64,000 bases of DNA, from the NCBI GenBank assembly GCA_023421955.1, contig JAEZSE010000046.1, forward strand, positions 185,113-249,112, read 5' to 3'. Position 1 is the stretch's first letter. Each line of letters begins with the position of its first letter. Source of the DNA: Bacillota bacterium (GTDB taxonomy: Bacteria > Bacillota > Clostridia > Christensenellales > UMGS416). A model generated the notes under the pieces. The model was not told where the DNA came from. It saw only the letters and a list, made by a program, of their open reading frames with translations, and did not search any database. Position numbers and translations under genes: made by a program. Below are positions 24,382-32,850 of this stretch, in pieces.

Positions 24382-25065
24382 CTATGGCTTGAGCGCGTTC
24401 AAGATCCCCTTTACAGATCGCTCCTGAACTGCCAGAAGAAAACCCGTCTCCAGAATATCCCCCAAGTTGTGTGCATCCGAAGAGCGTATTGACCGGTAAC
24501 CATACGGTAAAGCGTATTCCCCTCTTATCTCCATCACGCGAGCCTGGAGTGAGGGCGGTATAAATCCCAAATTGGCCAGAAGGCTCTGCGATGGACGGTT
24601 GATGTGAGCCGGCACCATCACGCCGCCGCGAACCAATACCTGACGCTCCACATCTTCAACTGTGAACTGTATTGATTGCCCCAACCACCGTTTACATGAA
24701 CCGGTAATGGTATCGTTCTCATCCATGATGATTTGCTCACCCAGTAACTCCGGTTTGTTGGGTACATATGCCTGGCTGCCTTCCAACAGCGTGCAGAAAT
24801 CATGAAGGGCATCGTAATCAGGGAAGTAGCATAATGCATGAAGTTCCTCCGCTGTGGTCACTTCCACTCCCGGAACAACAAGCACACCATGCCTTCGGCC
24901 TGCACGGATGCAAGCCAAGGCGTTCGAACAGGAATTGTGGTCGCACACCGCAATAGCCGCAAGCCCCTTCAGCGAAGCCATGGCTGTGATATTATTGGGT
25001 GTCATATCTTCATCTGCACAAGGTGACAGGCATGAGTGGATATGCAAATCAACAGGCAGAGCCAT
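24382..25065 (-). CDS. PHP-domain metal-dependent phosphoesterase
   Basis: A 227-residue cytosolic protein. PHP motif I is DLHIHSCLSPCADEDMTPNNI at residues 6-26 in outline, motif II AVCDHNSCSNA, motif III VVPGVEVTTAEELHAL; further metal ligands are likely in VPAHINRPSQS and RSSDAHNLGDI. The ATG at 25065 overlaps the stop of the DRTGG gene (TGATG), so an apparent longer frame to 25182 is not used. Last gene of the sensory-type cluster. A nucleotide or phosphoester substrate is possible but unknown. Confidence 0.82.
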   Translation of the reverse strand: MALPVDLHIHSCLSPCADEDMTPNNITAMASLKGLAAIAVCDHNSCSNALACIRAGRRHGVLVVPGVEVTTAEELHALCYFPDYDALHDFCTLLEGSQAYVPNKPELLGEQIIMDENDTITGSCKRWLGQSIQFTVEDVERQVLVRGGVMVPAHINRPSQSLLANLGFIPPSLQARVMEIRGEYALPYGYRSIRSSDAHNLGDILETGFLLAVQERSVKGILNALKP

Positions 25066-25400
25066 CACTTCACGCCGGCTTCGTGGAGCAGGCCGCACAG
25101 ACTGTATTCCGACAACGGTGTTGAGAACACTGCGATGCCTTCCTCCTCTGCTCTTTTCAATACCTCCGCAGGCATTATGCATCCTTCTGCGACAATGATG
25201 CAGGATAGCTCATGCAGCGATGCCACAGCCGCAACGTTCATATGAGTCTGCACTGTAATCCAAGCCATGCCCGGCTGGCCTTTGGCCATCACCCAGCTCA
25301 ACAAGTCGCAACAGATCCCGCCGGTGATCTCTCTTGATGGATCAGGCAAGGCGCTCAGAAGGTTCAAATTATTCAGTTCGGTTAAGTTGCGAAGCGTCAT
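25065..25400 (-). CDS. DRTGG-domain protein (second of two)
   Basis: 111 residues made of one DRTGG-like domain: EITGGICCDLLSWVMAKGQPGMAWITVQTH, with NVAAVASLHELSCIIVAEG after it (given in outline). The domain is of unknown function, found next to CBS domains and in phosphotransacetylases. It overlaps the HydS-like gene upstream by 4 bases and the PHP gene downstream by one. A diverged sister lies at 27116-27475. Confidence 0.8.
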   Translation of the reverse strand: MTLRNLTELNNLNLLSALPDPSREITGGICCDLLSWVMAKGQPGMAWITVQTHMNVAAVASLHELSCIIVAEGCIMPAEVLKRAEEEGIAVFSTPLSEYSLCGLLHEAGVK

Positions 25401-26689
25401 TTCAGATCTCCTTCGTTCAGATCGCTCAGCTCAATCATCTGTTGGGCAAGATTCTTGACCCGATCCTTCAGGTTGAAAATGCAGTCCAGCTCGGTTGCTT
25501 GGCCTTTCACAATATCTTCTGCCAGTGCCCGGCAGGTGGGGGCACCACAACTACCACAATCCAGGCCTCTCAGGCTTTCGGTAATCCGCTCGATGCGTTC
25601 CATCATGTGCATGGCGTTTTCAATGTCATTATCAAGCTTTAGGGCTGGCAATTCTACAATTGGTTTGGTTGCGTAGGACTCCAGCTGCGGGGGTTCATCC
25701 ACTGGCCCATCTTCCCTGCGCATCTTCTCCACAAGCTTTCGGATACGATTCTTGGCGACCCAGGGGTTTTCAAAAGTAAGAGCCCCGCCCACGCAGCCAC
25801 CCTGGCACGCAAGACCCTCAAAATATTGCAGATCGTTAAGCTTGTTATTCTCGATCTCCTCCAGCACTTTGATCACATTGTGAATGCCATCCACTGCCAA
25901 CGCGTTTTCACAGTTGACAGCGGCACTCTCTCCGCCGGATCGGGCCCAGCCAACTCCGGCGAACGACGCTTTCTTACCCAGATAAGGCTCATTGTTATGG
26001 CGCATCGTGCCGGTAAGCAACCCATAAATTTCCAAAATGGAGATCGCCCCGTCCACATTGGATGCTTCAAGCCCCAGGGGATTTCGGATGTATGTCATCT
26101 TGGCCGGGCATGGAGTGATGAAGAAACAACCAACCTGATCGGATTTTACGCCGTTTCTCAAGCAAAATTCAACGCGAGCAAGTTTTGCTGCGGCTTCTAC
26201 CGGTGGCAACACGTTGATCACGTTGGGCAGTAAATCGGGGAACCGCACTTGAATCAAGCGCACCACAGCGGGGCAGGCTGAAGAGATCATCGGCCGAGCA
26301 GGTGAGTTAGCAAGTTCTTTACGGATCGCAGCAGAAACGGCATCGGCACCAAGCGCGACTTCGAATACTTCGTCAAATCCAATTGCTTTGAGACCTGCGA
26401 TCAATGTGCCGGTATCATCAACGCTCTTGAATTGCCCATATAACGCCGGAGCAGGCAGAGCAATCTTGTATTGGTAATTGGAAATCACACCAATGCTGTC
26501 AGTGGCAGCAATCTTGGCGTGATATGGGCAGAGGCGAATGCATTCACCACAATCCACACACCGCTCCTTAATGATGGCAGCCTTGCCCCCACGCACACGA
26601 ATGGCCTCTGTTGGGCAGCTCCTAAGACAATTGGTGCAGCCCTTGCATTTTTCTCGATCCAATGTTACGGAATGGAAATACTTGCTCAT
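25397..26689 (-). CDS. sensory-type [FeFe]-hydrogenase-like protein
   Basis: 430 residues: two [4Fe-4S] ferredoxin motifs (C15-C25, C44-C54), an H-cluster-type core, and a C-terminal four-Cys Fe-S motif (C378, C381, C386, C403). The four expected H-cluster cysteines are kept at 139, 194, 295 and 299, but the motifs are degenerate: L1 is SSACPAV (Ala138 where catalytic enzymes have the proton-relay Cys), L2 is TPCPAKMTY (no final Glu), and L3 is GLACQGGCVGGALTF (no GGGxP). These are changes expected of sensory hydrogenases (groups C/D) rather than turnover enzymes. There is no PAS domain, which points to group D. Flanked by an RsbW-like kinase and DRTGG genes. Confidence 0.82.
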   Translation of the reverse strand: MSKYFHSVTLDREKCKGCTNCLRSCPTEAIRVRGGKAAIIKERCVDCGECIRLCPYHAKIAATDSIGVISNYQYKIALPAPALYGQFKSVDDTGTLIAGLKAIGFDEVFEVALGADAVSAAIRKELANSPARPMISSACPAVVRLIQVRFPDLLPNVINVLPPVEAAAKLARVEFCLRNGVKSDQVGCFFITPCPAKMTYIRNPLGLEASNVDGAISILEIYGLLTGTMRHNNEPYLGKKASFAGVGWARSGGESAAVNCENALAVDGIHNVIKVLEEIENNKLNDLQYFEGLACQGGCVGGALTFENPWVAKNRIRKLVEKMRREDGPVDEPPQLESYATKPIVELPALKLDNDIENAMHMMERIERITESLRGLDCGSCGAPTCRALAEDIVKGQATELDCIFNLKDRVKNLAQQMIELSDLNEGDLK

Positions 26690-26694
26690 ACGCC

Positions 26695-27126
26695 TTACCT
26701 TATGTCAAACCTCATTTGTATTGTCGTGCCATGGCCCGACTCAGAATTAATAACAAACTCGTCAGCACAACGCTTCATATTTGGCAGCCCCATACCGGCT
26801 CCAAAACCCAGCAGACGCACGCTTTCCGGTGCGGTGGAAAAGCCCTCCATCATTGCTTGATCCACATCTGCGATACCGGGGCCATTGTCCTCAACCAGCA
26901 ATGAAACAGTGTCGCGGCTTACGGTGAGCGTTATCCTGCCACCCAAGCTGTGGATGATAATATTAAGTTCCGCTTCATAACTTGCAATGGCTACGCGGCG
27001 AACAGCGGCATTATTCACGCCAAGCCGCTTCAATACGTTTTTGATGGATGAGGATGCATCGCCCGCCGCGTTGAAATCGCCGGAATGCACAAGGTAGCTC
27101 TCCGTCAGCGCGTGCTCACGGTTCAT
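26695..27126 (-). CDS. RsbW/SpoIIAB-like serine kinase (anti-sigma-type ATPase)
   Basis: 143 residues of the HATPase_c_2 family. N box RRVAIASYEAELNIIIHS (outline), G1 LVEDNGPGIADV, and G2 GFGAGMGLPNMKRCAD are all present. Such proteins phosphorylate a serine on an anti-anti-sigma partner or bind a sigma factor. No partner gene of the STAS type is adjacent, so its target is unknown. It overlaps the upstream DRTGG gene by 11 bases and precedes the HydS-like gene by 5 bases. Confidence 0.83.
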   Translation of the reverse strand: MNREHALTESYLVHSGDFNAAGDASSSIKNVLKRLGVNNAAVRRVAIASYEAELNIIIHSLGGRITLTVSRDTVSLLVEDNGPGIADVDQAMMEGFSTAPESVRLLGFGAGMGLPNMKRCADEFVINSESGHGTTIQMRFDIR

Positions 27127-27475
27127 CGCGACGGTTCCCCCCTCTTAGTCCCTTTTGATAAAGGATGCCACAGGCCTCATATAAGGTATGGGCTGTACGA
27201 AGAATCGCAATGTCCCTCTCCACAGCCATTTCCAAAATATCTTCTGAAGGGTTTTTCCCGCGGACAAAGACAATCAGCGATACATCCAGCATTTCTGCAG
27301 TGCGCACCACATGGGAATTGGTCAGGCCTGTCAGAAGCACCGTCCTGTCTTTTACATAGGCAAGCACATCGCTCATCAGGTCTGACCCGCAAGCTGATAT
27401 GATCTCATAATCCAGTTTGTCCTGACCGCAAAGCATGTCGGCAGATAGCAATTGCTTGATTTCGTTTACTTTCAT
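27116..27475 (-). CDS. DRTGG-domain protein (first of two)
   Basis: 119 residues: MKVNEIKQLLSADMLCGQ, then IISACGSDLMSDVLAYVKDR and TVLLTGLTNSHVVRTAEMLD, the DRTGG-like core. It differs clearly from the copy at 25065 but aligns over the ACGSDLMSD / ITGGICCDLLS segment. First gene of the sensory cluster; 20 bases separate it from the SPOR gene upstream, so the transcript may begin further upstream. Confidence 0.75.
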   Translation of the reverse strand: MKVNEIKQLLSADMLCGQDKLDYEIISACGSDLMSDVLAYVKDRTVLLTGLTNSHVVRTAEMLDVSLIVFVRGKNPSEDILEMAVERDIAILRTAHTLYEACGILYQKGLRGGNRRDEP

Positions 27476-27495
27476 TCGTTATCCTTTAATCGTGG

Positions 27496-28383
27496 TTATC
27501 CCATGATATTCTTTTGAAGCATCAGCAGTATATCGATGATACTATATTTCAAGCCCGATAGCAACGCTGTTGGCTTTGCCGAATCCATCTGTGACAGTTG
27601 ATCCAGCTTGCTTGCACTGTCCAGAAGCGACTGGTTGAGCTTCAGGATAATTTCGGATTTGGTGCTGCCCACCGCTTTCATCAACTGATCGCTGGATAGC
27701 TTGAGTTGTGCGGAAGCGCCAGTTATGGCCTGTTTCCAATCGTCGGCAGTCCCTTGATTCTGTTGGGCAGCTTTTTGAGTATTGATCAGGATGACAAGCT
27801 GGTTCTGGATCGTCACAAGCGAGCTGCGAATGGCATTGATCTGATCCCTGGTGGCGTTAACATTCCAGTTCACACCGCTAACCTCCACCTTGAGGATGCA
27901 GGCATCCGGTGACAGGCTCTTGCGATACTCATCTCGCAGTACTTTAGCGTCTGCCTCAGTATAAAACACCGAATCGACAACGCGGAACAACGCATCATCT
28001 TTCATGATGTATCCGGCAGATCCGCTTGCCTTAAATTTACTTGCAGAAGCCTCGGCGTTTTCCTGCTTGGTAAATACGCCCAATTGGACACCATACAGCG
28101 TGATGGAGTTCATTTTTATGTCTTCGCTGACCTTGTCTCCGGATGGAACCAAGGTTGAAGGTGCAGTGGTTTCAGCCGTTCCAGCCACAGACGATGTTGG
28201 CGGTATTGTCATTTTGCCGGTAGGTTCCGATGGATTGGACACCGGTTGGAACAGGATGTCATAAATGCCCAACGATTGAAAGGCAAAAATGAACGCCGCG
28301 ATGAGCAGCAGTACCAGAATCGTAGTTGCGGCGCTGAAACGATCTTTGCTGTGTTTTGTTTTGCTCGTTCTTCTTCGGCGCAT
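27496..28383 (-). CDS. SPOR-domain membrane protein
   Basis: 295 residues. A basic N-terminus (MRRRRTSKTKHSKDR) and one transmembrane helix at about 22-40 place the rest outside. A Thr/Ser/Pro linker follows, then a SPOR-like domain (YGVQLGVFTKQENAEASASKF, then YIMKDDALFRVVDSVF, about 93-165) that in other proteins binds denuded peptidoglycan at the septum. The C-terminal 125 residues look helical (IRSSLVTIQNQLVILINTQK). The start at 28383 has GGAGG 8 bases upstream. Division or spore-cortex role is likely but unproven. Confidence 0.8.
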   Translation of the reverse strand: MRRRRTSKTKHSKDRFSAATTILVLLLIAAFIFAFQSLGIYDILFQPVSNPSEPTGKMTIPPTSSVAGTAETTAPSTLVPSGDKVSEDIKMNSITLYGVQLGVFTKQENAEASASKFKASGSAGYIMKDDALFRVVDSVFYTEADAKVLRDEYRKSLSPDACILKVEVSGVNWNVNATRDQINAIRSSLVTIQNQLVILINTQKAAQQNQGTADDWKQAITGASAQLKLSSDQLMKAVGSTKSEIILKLNQSLLDSASKLDQLSQMDSAKPTALLSGLKYSIIDILLMLQKNIMG

Positions 28384-28628
28384 TGTGCTTCCCTCCAGGT
28401 TGATGGTATGATTAACTATATTCATAGGATTTTCGTTTATGTTAATCTGAAGGAGATATCTATACTGATTTTTCATGAGTTGATCCTGCTGGATCTGCAC
28501 GATCCATTTCGAGCACAAAACAATAGCAACCTTACGTCTCTCTTGGGGTTGTGTTTTACAAAGTGAATCGGATCATCTGTTTCGTGGAGAATATTAAACC
28601 CGCCTATCAATGGATTCAGGAGTATCTC

Positions 28629-29390
28629 ATGCGCATCACGATTGACACCCTCCCCCTTTGGGATGCCTTCAAGCAAACGGATGTTTGCCCATATTGCCAC
28701 CTGGAAGACCGAATGGAAGCACTTTTCATTGATACCTATCTGGGTGAATCAGTGATGGAGCCGGACACGCGGGTGGAAGTGAATGCAAAGGGCTTTTGCC
28801 CCGACCACTACAAGCTGCTATATCATCAGAAAAGCAGCAAGCTGGGTCTGGCGCTCATGACGCACACCCATTTGCAGGAGCTGATCAAAATGATTGACGG
28901 TCAGATTGGTGCGCTGAATGCATGCAGTGAGCAGTCAACCACCATACTCAAACGGGCAGCCGGATCCAAAGATTTCTCTGCTGCGCTGCAAAAAGCTGCT
29001 GATCAGGCAATCCTAATAAAAAAGACCTGCGTGGTCTGCGAACGCACAGAAGTCCATATGGGTCGCTATTTTGAGACAGCACTGCATATGTGGGAGAATG
29101 ACAGTGATTTCCGTAAGCTCTTCGAGCAAAGTCAGGGTTTCTGCATCCCTCATTGGGGCGCACAGCTTGCAGCCTGCAAAGGCATGATGATCACAAAAAG
29201 GCAAATTGAATTCATTAACAAGCTCAATGAAATTGAAAAAAGATCCCTCACCGAACTGGAGAAGGATCTGGAATGGTTCACAAGGAAATTCGATTACCGC
29301 AATACGGACAAACCCTGGGGCAACTCAAAAGACGCGCTTCCTCGTGCAATCAATACAATCGAAGGCCATATTGTGAAGTCCGACTCCTAA
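28629..29390 (+). CDS. DUF6062-like protein with two CxxC...CxxH units
   Basis: 253 residues, cytosolic. Two similar halves each carry a four-ligand set: C20-x2-C23 with C57-x2-H60, and C134-x2-C137 with C172-x2-H175, the gaps being 33 and 34 residues. The first half ends GFCPDH, the second GFCIPH. This suggests an internally duplicated zinc- or iron-binding fold. The pattern recalls DUF6062; no function is known to me. AGGAG precedes the ATG at 28629. It is convergent with the dCMP deaminase gene, with a 4-base overlap of the stop codons. Confidence 0.72.
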   Translation: MRITIDTLPLWDAFKQTDVCPYCHLEDRMEALFIDTYLGESVMEPDTRVEVNAKGFCPDHYKLLYHQKSSKLGLALMTHTHLQELIKMIDGQIGALNACSEQSTTILKRAAGSKDFSAALQKAADQAILIKKTCVVCERTEVHMGRYFETALHMWENDSDFRKLFEQSQGFCIPHWGAQLAACKGMMITKRQIEFINKLNEIEKRSLTELEKDLEWFTRKFDYRNTDKPWGNSKDALPRAINTIEGHIVKSDS

Positions 29391-29839
29391 CAGTCAATGT
29401 ATTGCTCGAGTTTGAGGCCGGACTCTTCAAACAATTTCAAGGAGAACTCATCAGGGTATGGGTTGCGATAGACCACCCGCTCAATGCCACCGTTGATGAT
29501 GAGCCTGGCGCAGATGGAACAGGGCTGGTGGGTGCAATAGAGCGTTGCTCCTTCAATAGAAACGCCCAACCGTGCAGCCTGGATGATCGCATTCTGTTCC
29601 GCATGAATTGCATAACACAATTGTCCCTGTTGGCCTGAAGGAATGCCAAGCTTGCGGCGCATGCATTCACCCTTTTCTTTGCAGCTGGGGATGCCCGCAG
29701 GGGCTCCGTTATAGCCGGTGGTGAGGATACGTTTGTTCTTCACAATCACCGCGCCCATCTGGCGGTTGGGCTGATAGCAACTTGACCAGTTTGACACGGT
29801 GTCAACCAACTCCATGAAACGATGATCCCACTTATCCAA
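29387..29839 (-). CDS. deoxycytidylate (dCMP) deaminase
   Basis: Deaminates dCMP to dUMP for thymidylate synthesis. The 150 residues carry the zinc motif HAEQNAIIQAA and the PCSICARLIINGG cysteines, plus the RQMGAVIVKNKRILTTGYNGAPAG block and the inserted CKEKGECMRR segment of the ComEB-type enzymes. The start is a TTG at 29839 (no ATG is available), with AAGGTGG 7 bases upstream. The gene shares its last bases with the convergent DUF6062-like gene. Confidence 0.93.
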   Translation of the reverse strand: MDKWDHRFMELVDTVSNWSSCYQPNRQMGAVIVKNKRILTTGYNGAPAGIPSCKEKGECMRRKLGIPSGQQGQLCYAIHAEQNAIIQAARLGVSIEGATLYCTHQPCSICARLIINGGIERVVYRNPYPDEFSLKLFEESGLKLEQYIDC

Positions 29840-29930
29840 AAGAGCACCACCTTTAATTTATGGAATATCATCATTTTACATAGTCTTATGCGAATGGCAA
29901 GTGAAACAGCGCTTAATGTCGCATTTTTGC

Positions 29931-30629
29931 CTAATTTCCCTCTCTTTGAGTAAAAAAGCGCGATTTTCCCCACCGGTAAAACCAGATAACAATAAGCAGC
30001 GCAAGGAATCCAAGCAGATAAGCTCCCAAGGAATCACTGGCCCAATGTTCGCCAAGGTAAACACGCGATACACCAATCAGTAACACCTGGTAGCCGAATA
30101 GGATTAGCAATACTGTACGATACCATGAATGTTTCATCATAGTATAAATGAGGAAGCATATAAACCCAAAAAATACTGTATAAAACATCACGTGTCCACT
30201 AGGAAAACTGTAGCTGGCATACACCTTTACGACATGCACCAAGCCCGCCGGTGGTCGTGGCCGATGAATCAAAGTCTTCACAGCGAAATTCAGAGTAACA
30301 TCGAATATAGCAGAAAGAAACGCAATTGTTGCCTGCCAACGGAATCTGAGAATTAACAGTAATATCGTTACCAGTACGACAATCCCCAGCGACTGTGGAG
30401 CATATCCAGCCCAGCTTACAGACTTCAACACATCAGACACTACAGTATCAAGTGATTGAAGATACCTTGTGATTTTTAAGTCCACCGGGAAGTATTCCGA
30501 TTGTTTCACAAAGAAGGTCAACACACCAAAAGAAAGTATGAGGATGATTAAGCCTGTTTGAAAAATCCAGGCCTTATATCTCCGAACAGGCTGCACAAAA
30601 CCGGCATTTTTTCTCATGATTTCATCCAT
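29931..30629 (-). CDS. PAP2-family membrane phosphatase
   Basis: 232 residues with about five membrane helices. The three PAP2 phosphatase signatures are visible: KTLIHRPRP, SFPSGHVMF and SRVYLGEHWASD. Substrates in the family include undecaprenyl pyrophosphate, phosphatidylglycerol phosphate and phosphatidic acid. Near pgsA-type lipid genes it could supply one of these steps, but pgsA is 28 kb away, so no specific role is claimed. ATG at 30629 has GGGATA upstream, a weak site. Confidence 0.88.
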   Translation of the reverse strand: MDEIMRKNAGFVQPVRRYKAWIFQTGLIILILSFGVLTFFVKQSEYFPVDLKITRYLQSLDTVVSDVLKSVSWAGYAPQSLGIVVLVTILLLILRFRWQATIAFLSAIFDVTLNFAVKTLIHRPRPPAGLVHVVKVYASYSFPSGHVMFYTVFFGFICFLIYTMMKHSWYRTVLLILFGYQVLLIGVSRVYLGEHWASDSLGAYLLGFLALLIVIWFYRWGKSRFFTQREGN

Positions 30630-30724
30630 AGTATTATCCCTGTCCGCTTTAGCTTATTCTGATTTAGCTCAGTTTCTTGGCTAGCTTTTTTACAAATAAT
30701 TCACAAAACTATCCAAATTGACTG

Positions 30725-30753
30725 TTGATTTCTTGTCCAACTGCCTGTATGAT
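30725..30753 (+). promoter_or_regulatory. groESL promoter
   Basis: TTGATT (30725-30730), 17-base spacer, TATGAT (30748-30753); the CIRCE operator starts 13 bases later. Confidence 0.65.
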
Positions 30754-30766
30754 ATGCGTGTGCAAT

Positions 30767-30793
30767 TTAGCACTCACCATGTTCGAGTGCTAA
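30767..30793. promoter_or_regulatory. CIRCE operator (HrcA site)
   Basis: A perfect CIRCE: half-sites TTAGCACTC (30767-30775) and GAGTGCTAA (30785-30793) separated by 9 bases. It overlaps the region just after the groES start of transcription, so the operon should be repressed by HrcA and induced by heat. hrcA is not in this window. Confidence 0.97.
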
Positions 30794-30815
30794 CAACTCA
30801 AAAGGAGGTACAGGA

Positions 30816-31100
30816 ATGAATATCAAACCTTTGGGTGACAGAGTCGTCATCAAGAGCGTGGAGCAGGAAGAGACCACAAAGAGCGGCATCGTCCTGCCCG
30901 GTTCGGCCAAGGAAAAGCCCGTGATGGCTGAAGTGATTGAGGTTGGCCCCGGCGGCCTCGTGGATGGCAAGGAAGTCACGATGCATGTCAAGAAGGGCGA
31001 CAAAGTGCTGTATTCCAAGTATGCCGGCACGGAAGTGAAGCTGGATAAAGTGGAGTACATCATTGTGCGCCAGAGCGACATTCTGGCCATCGTAGAATAA
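30816..31100 (+). CDS. groES: co-chaperonin GroES
   Basis: 94 residues, the seven-subunit lid for GroEL. Family landmarks: MNIKPLGDRVVIKSVEQEE, the mobile loop KSGIVLPGSAKEKP, and EVGPGGLVDGKEV. AAAGGAGG lies 8 bases before the ATG. Codon use in this pair is heavily biased to C/G-ending codons, as expected for highly expressed genes. Confidence 0.98.
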   Translation: MNIKPLGDRVVIKSVEQEETTKSGIVLPGSAKEKPVMAEVIEVGPGGLVDGKEVTMHVKKGDKVLYSKYAGTEVKLDKVEYIIVRQSDILAIVE

Positions 31101-31118
31101 GGCAAGGAGGAATGAAAC

Positions 31119-32750
31119 ATGGCAAAGCAGATCAAATACGGCGATGATGCCCGTGCCGCATTGGAGCGCGGCGTAAACGCCCTGGCCGATACCGTGAAGA
31201 TCACACTGGGCCCCAAGGGCCGCAACGTGGTGCTGGACAAGAAGTTCGGCTCCCCCCTCATCACCAACGACGGCGTGACGATCGCCAAGGAAATCGAGCT
31301 GGAAGACCCCTTTGAAAACATGGGCGCCCAACTTGTGAAAGAAGTCGCCACCAAGACCAATGACATTGCCGGCGACGGCACCACCACCGCCACGCTATTG
31401 GCTCAGGCCATTGTGCGCGAGGGCCTTAAGAATCTGGCCGCCGGTGCCAACCCGATGATCCTGAAAAAGGGCATCTCGGCCGCTGTCGACACTTCCATCG
31501 AACAGTTGAAGTCCATCAGCAAGCCCATCGAAGACAAAAAGGCCATTGCCCAGGTTGCTGCGATCTCCGCCAATGATGATTCCATCGGTGTTCTCATTTC
31601 CGACGCCATGGAGAAGGTCGGCAAAGACGGCGTGATCACCGTAGAGGAAAGCAAAACGCTGAAGACCGAGCTCAACGTGGTGGAAGGCATGCAGTTTGAC
31701 CGCGGTTATGCATCCGCCTATATGGTCACCGACACCGAAAAAATGGTCGCGGTGCTGGATAACCCGCTGATCCTGATCACCGATAAGAAGATCACCAATG
31801 TGCAGGAAATCCTGCCCGTGCTCGAGCAGATCGTGCAGCAAGGCCGCAAACTCCTGATCATCGCCGAAGACATCGAAGGCGAAGCGTTGGCCACCCTGAT
31901 TGTGAACAAGCTGCGCGGCACCTTCAACTGCGTGGCGGTGAAAGCCCCCGGCTTCGGCGACCGTCGCAAGGCCATGCTGCAGGACATCGCGATTCTGACC
32001 GGCGGCCAGGTGATCTCCGAGGAAATCGGCCTCGAGCTGAAAGATGCCAACATCAACATGCTGGGCCGCGCCCGCCAGGTCACCGTGGACAAGGAGAACA
32101 CCACGATCGTGGAAGGCGCCGGCGATCCATCCGAGATCAAGGCCCGCATTTCCAGCATCAAAGCCCAGATTGAGGAAACCACCAGCGACTATGACCGTGA
32201 AAAGCTGCAGGAGCGCCTGGCCAAGCTGGCTGGCGGTGTGGCGGTGATCGCCGTGGGCGCCGCCACCGAGGTCGAGATGAAGGAGCGCAAGCACCGCATC
32301 GAAGACGCCCTGTCGGCAACCCGCGCTGCTGTCGAGGAAGGCATTGTTGCCGGCGGCGGCGTAGCACTCCTGAGCGCCATCCCGTTGCTGCAGAAGATGG
32401 TGGATGAGACTGAGGGCGATTACCGCACCGGTGTGCAGATCGTCAAGCGCGCCCTGGAAGAGCCCATCCGCCAGATCGCCGTCAACGCCGGCGTGGAAGG
32501 CTCCGTGATCGTCAATCATGTGGTCACCGTGAACAAGGTTGGCTACGGCTATGACGCTCTGAAGAATGAGTATGGCGATATGTTTGACAAGGGCATCATC
32601 GACCCCACCAAGGTGACCCGCAGCGCTCTAACCAATGCTGCCAGCGTTGCCGCCATGGTGCTCACGACCGAAAGTCTGGTCACCGACATTCCGAAGCCTG
32701 AAGCCCCAATGCCTGCGGCTCCTGGCGGCGGCATGGGCGGTATGTACTAA
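31119..32750 (+). CDS. groEL: chaperonin GroEL
   Basis: 543 residues. Standard features: the ATP site VKITLGPKGRNVV and DGTTTATLLAQ near 30-95, the apical domain, the AVIAVGAATEVEMKE segment, and the Gly/Met-rich end GGGMGGMY. AAGGAGG precedes the ATG. Transcribed with groES 18 bases upstream under CIRCE control. A long opposite-strand open frame over 31395-32519 is an artefact of codon bias. Confidence 0.98.
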   Translation: MAKQIKYGDDARAALERGVNALADTVKITLGPKGRNVVLDKKFGSPLITNDGVTIAKEIELEDPFENMGAQLVKEVATKTNDIAGDGTTTATLLAQAIVREGLKNLAAGANPMILKKGISAAVDTSIEQLKSISKPIEDKKAIAQVAAISANDDSIGVLISDAMEKVGKDGVITVEESKTLKTELNVVEGMQFDRGYASAYMVTDTEKMVAVLDNPLILITDKKITNVQEILPVLEQIVQQGRKLLIIAEDIEGEALATLIVNKLRGTFNCVAVKAPGFGDRRKAMLQDIAILTGGQVISEEIGLELKDANINMLGRARQVTVDKENTTIVEGAGDPSEIKARISSIKAQIEETTSDYDREKLQERLAKLAGGVAVIAVGAATEVEMKERKHRIEDALSATRAAVEEGIVAGGGVALLSAIPLLQKMVDETEGDYRTGVQIVKRALEEPIRQIAVNAGVEGSVIVNHVVTVNKVGYGYDALKNEYGDMFDKGIIDPTKVTRSALTNAASVAAMVLTTESLVTDIPKPEAPMPAAPGGGMGGMY

Positions 32751-32790
32751 GTCCCACCCCGGGTGTGCCCGGTACATTTTCCTCGCAACA

Positions 32791-32823
32791 GGCAAAGGGC
32801 TCCGAAGCACGGAGCCCTTTGCC
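32791..32823. terminator. terminator after groEL
   Basis: A 14-base-pair stem GGCAAAGGGCTCCG / CGGAGCCCTTTGCC with a 5-base loop and T-rich sequence (CTCTTTTTC) downstream. Confidence 0.85.
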
Positions 32824-32850
32824 ATTCTCTTTTTCATTCTGATCATGGGT

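Noticed and set aside
29387..29390. Sequencing error at the overlapping stops of the DUF6062-like and deaminase genes
   Set aside because: Both proteins end at natural lengths and the 4-base convergent overlap needs no correction.
31395..32519. A 374-residue open frame opposite groEL
   Set aside because: It is the shadow of groEL, whose strong third-base C/G bias keeps the opposite strand open. Its Gly/His/Asp-rich sequence has no domain or ribosome site.
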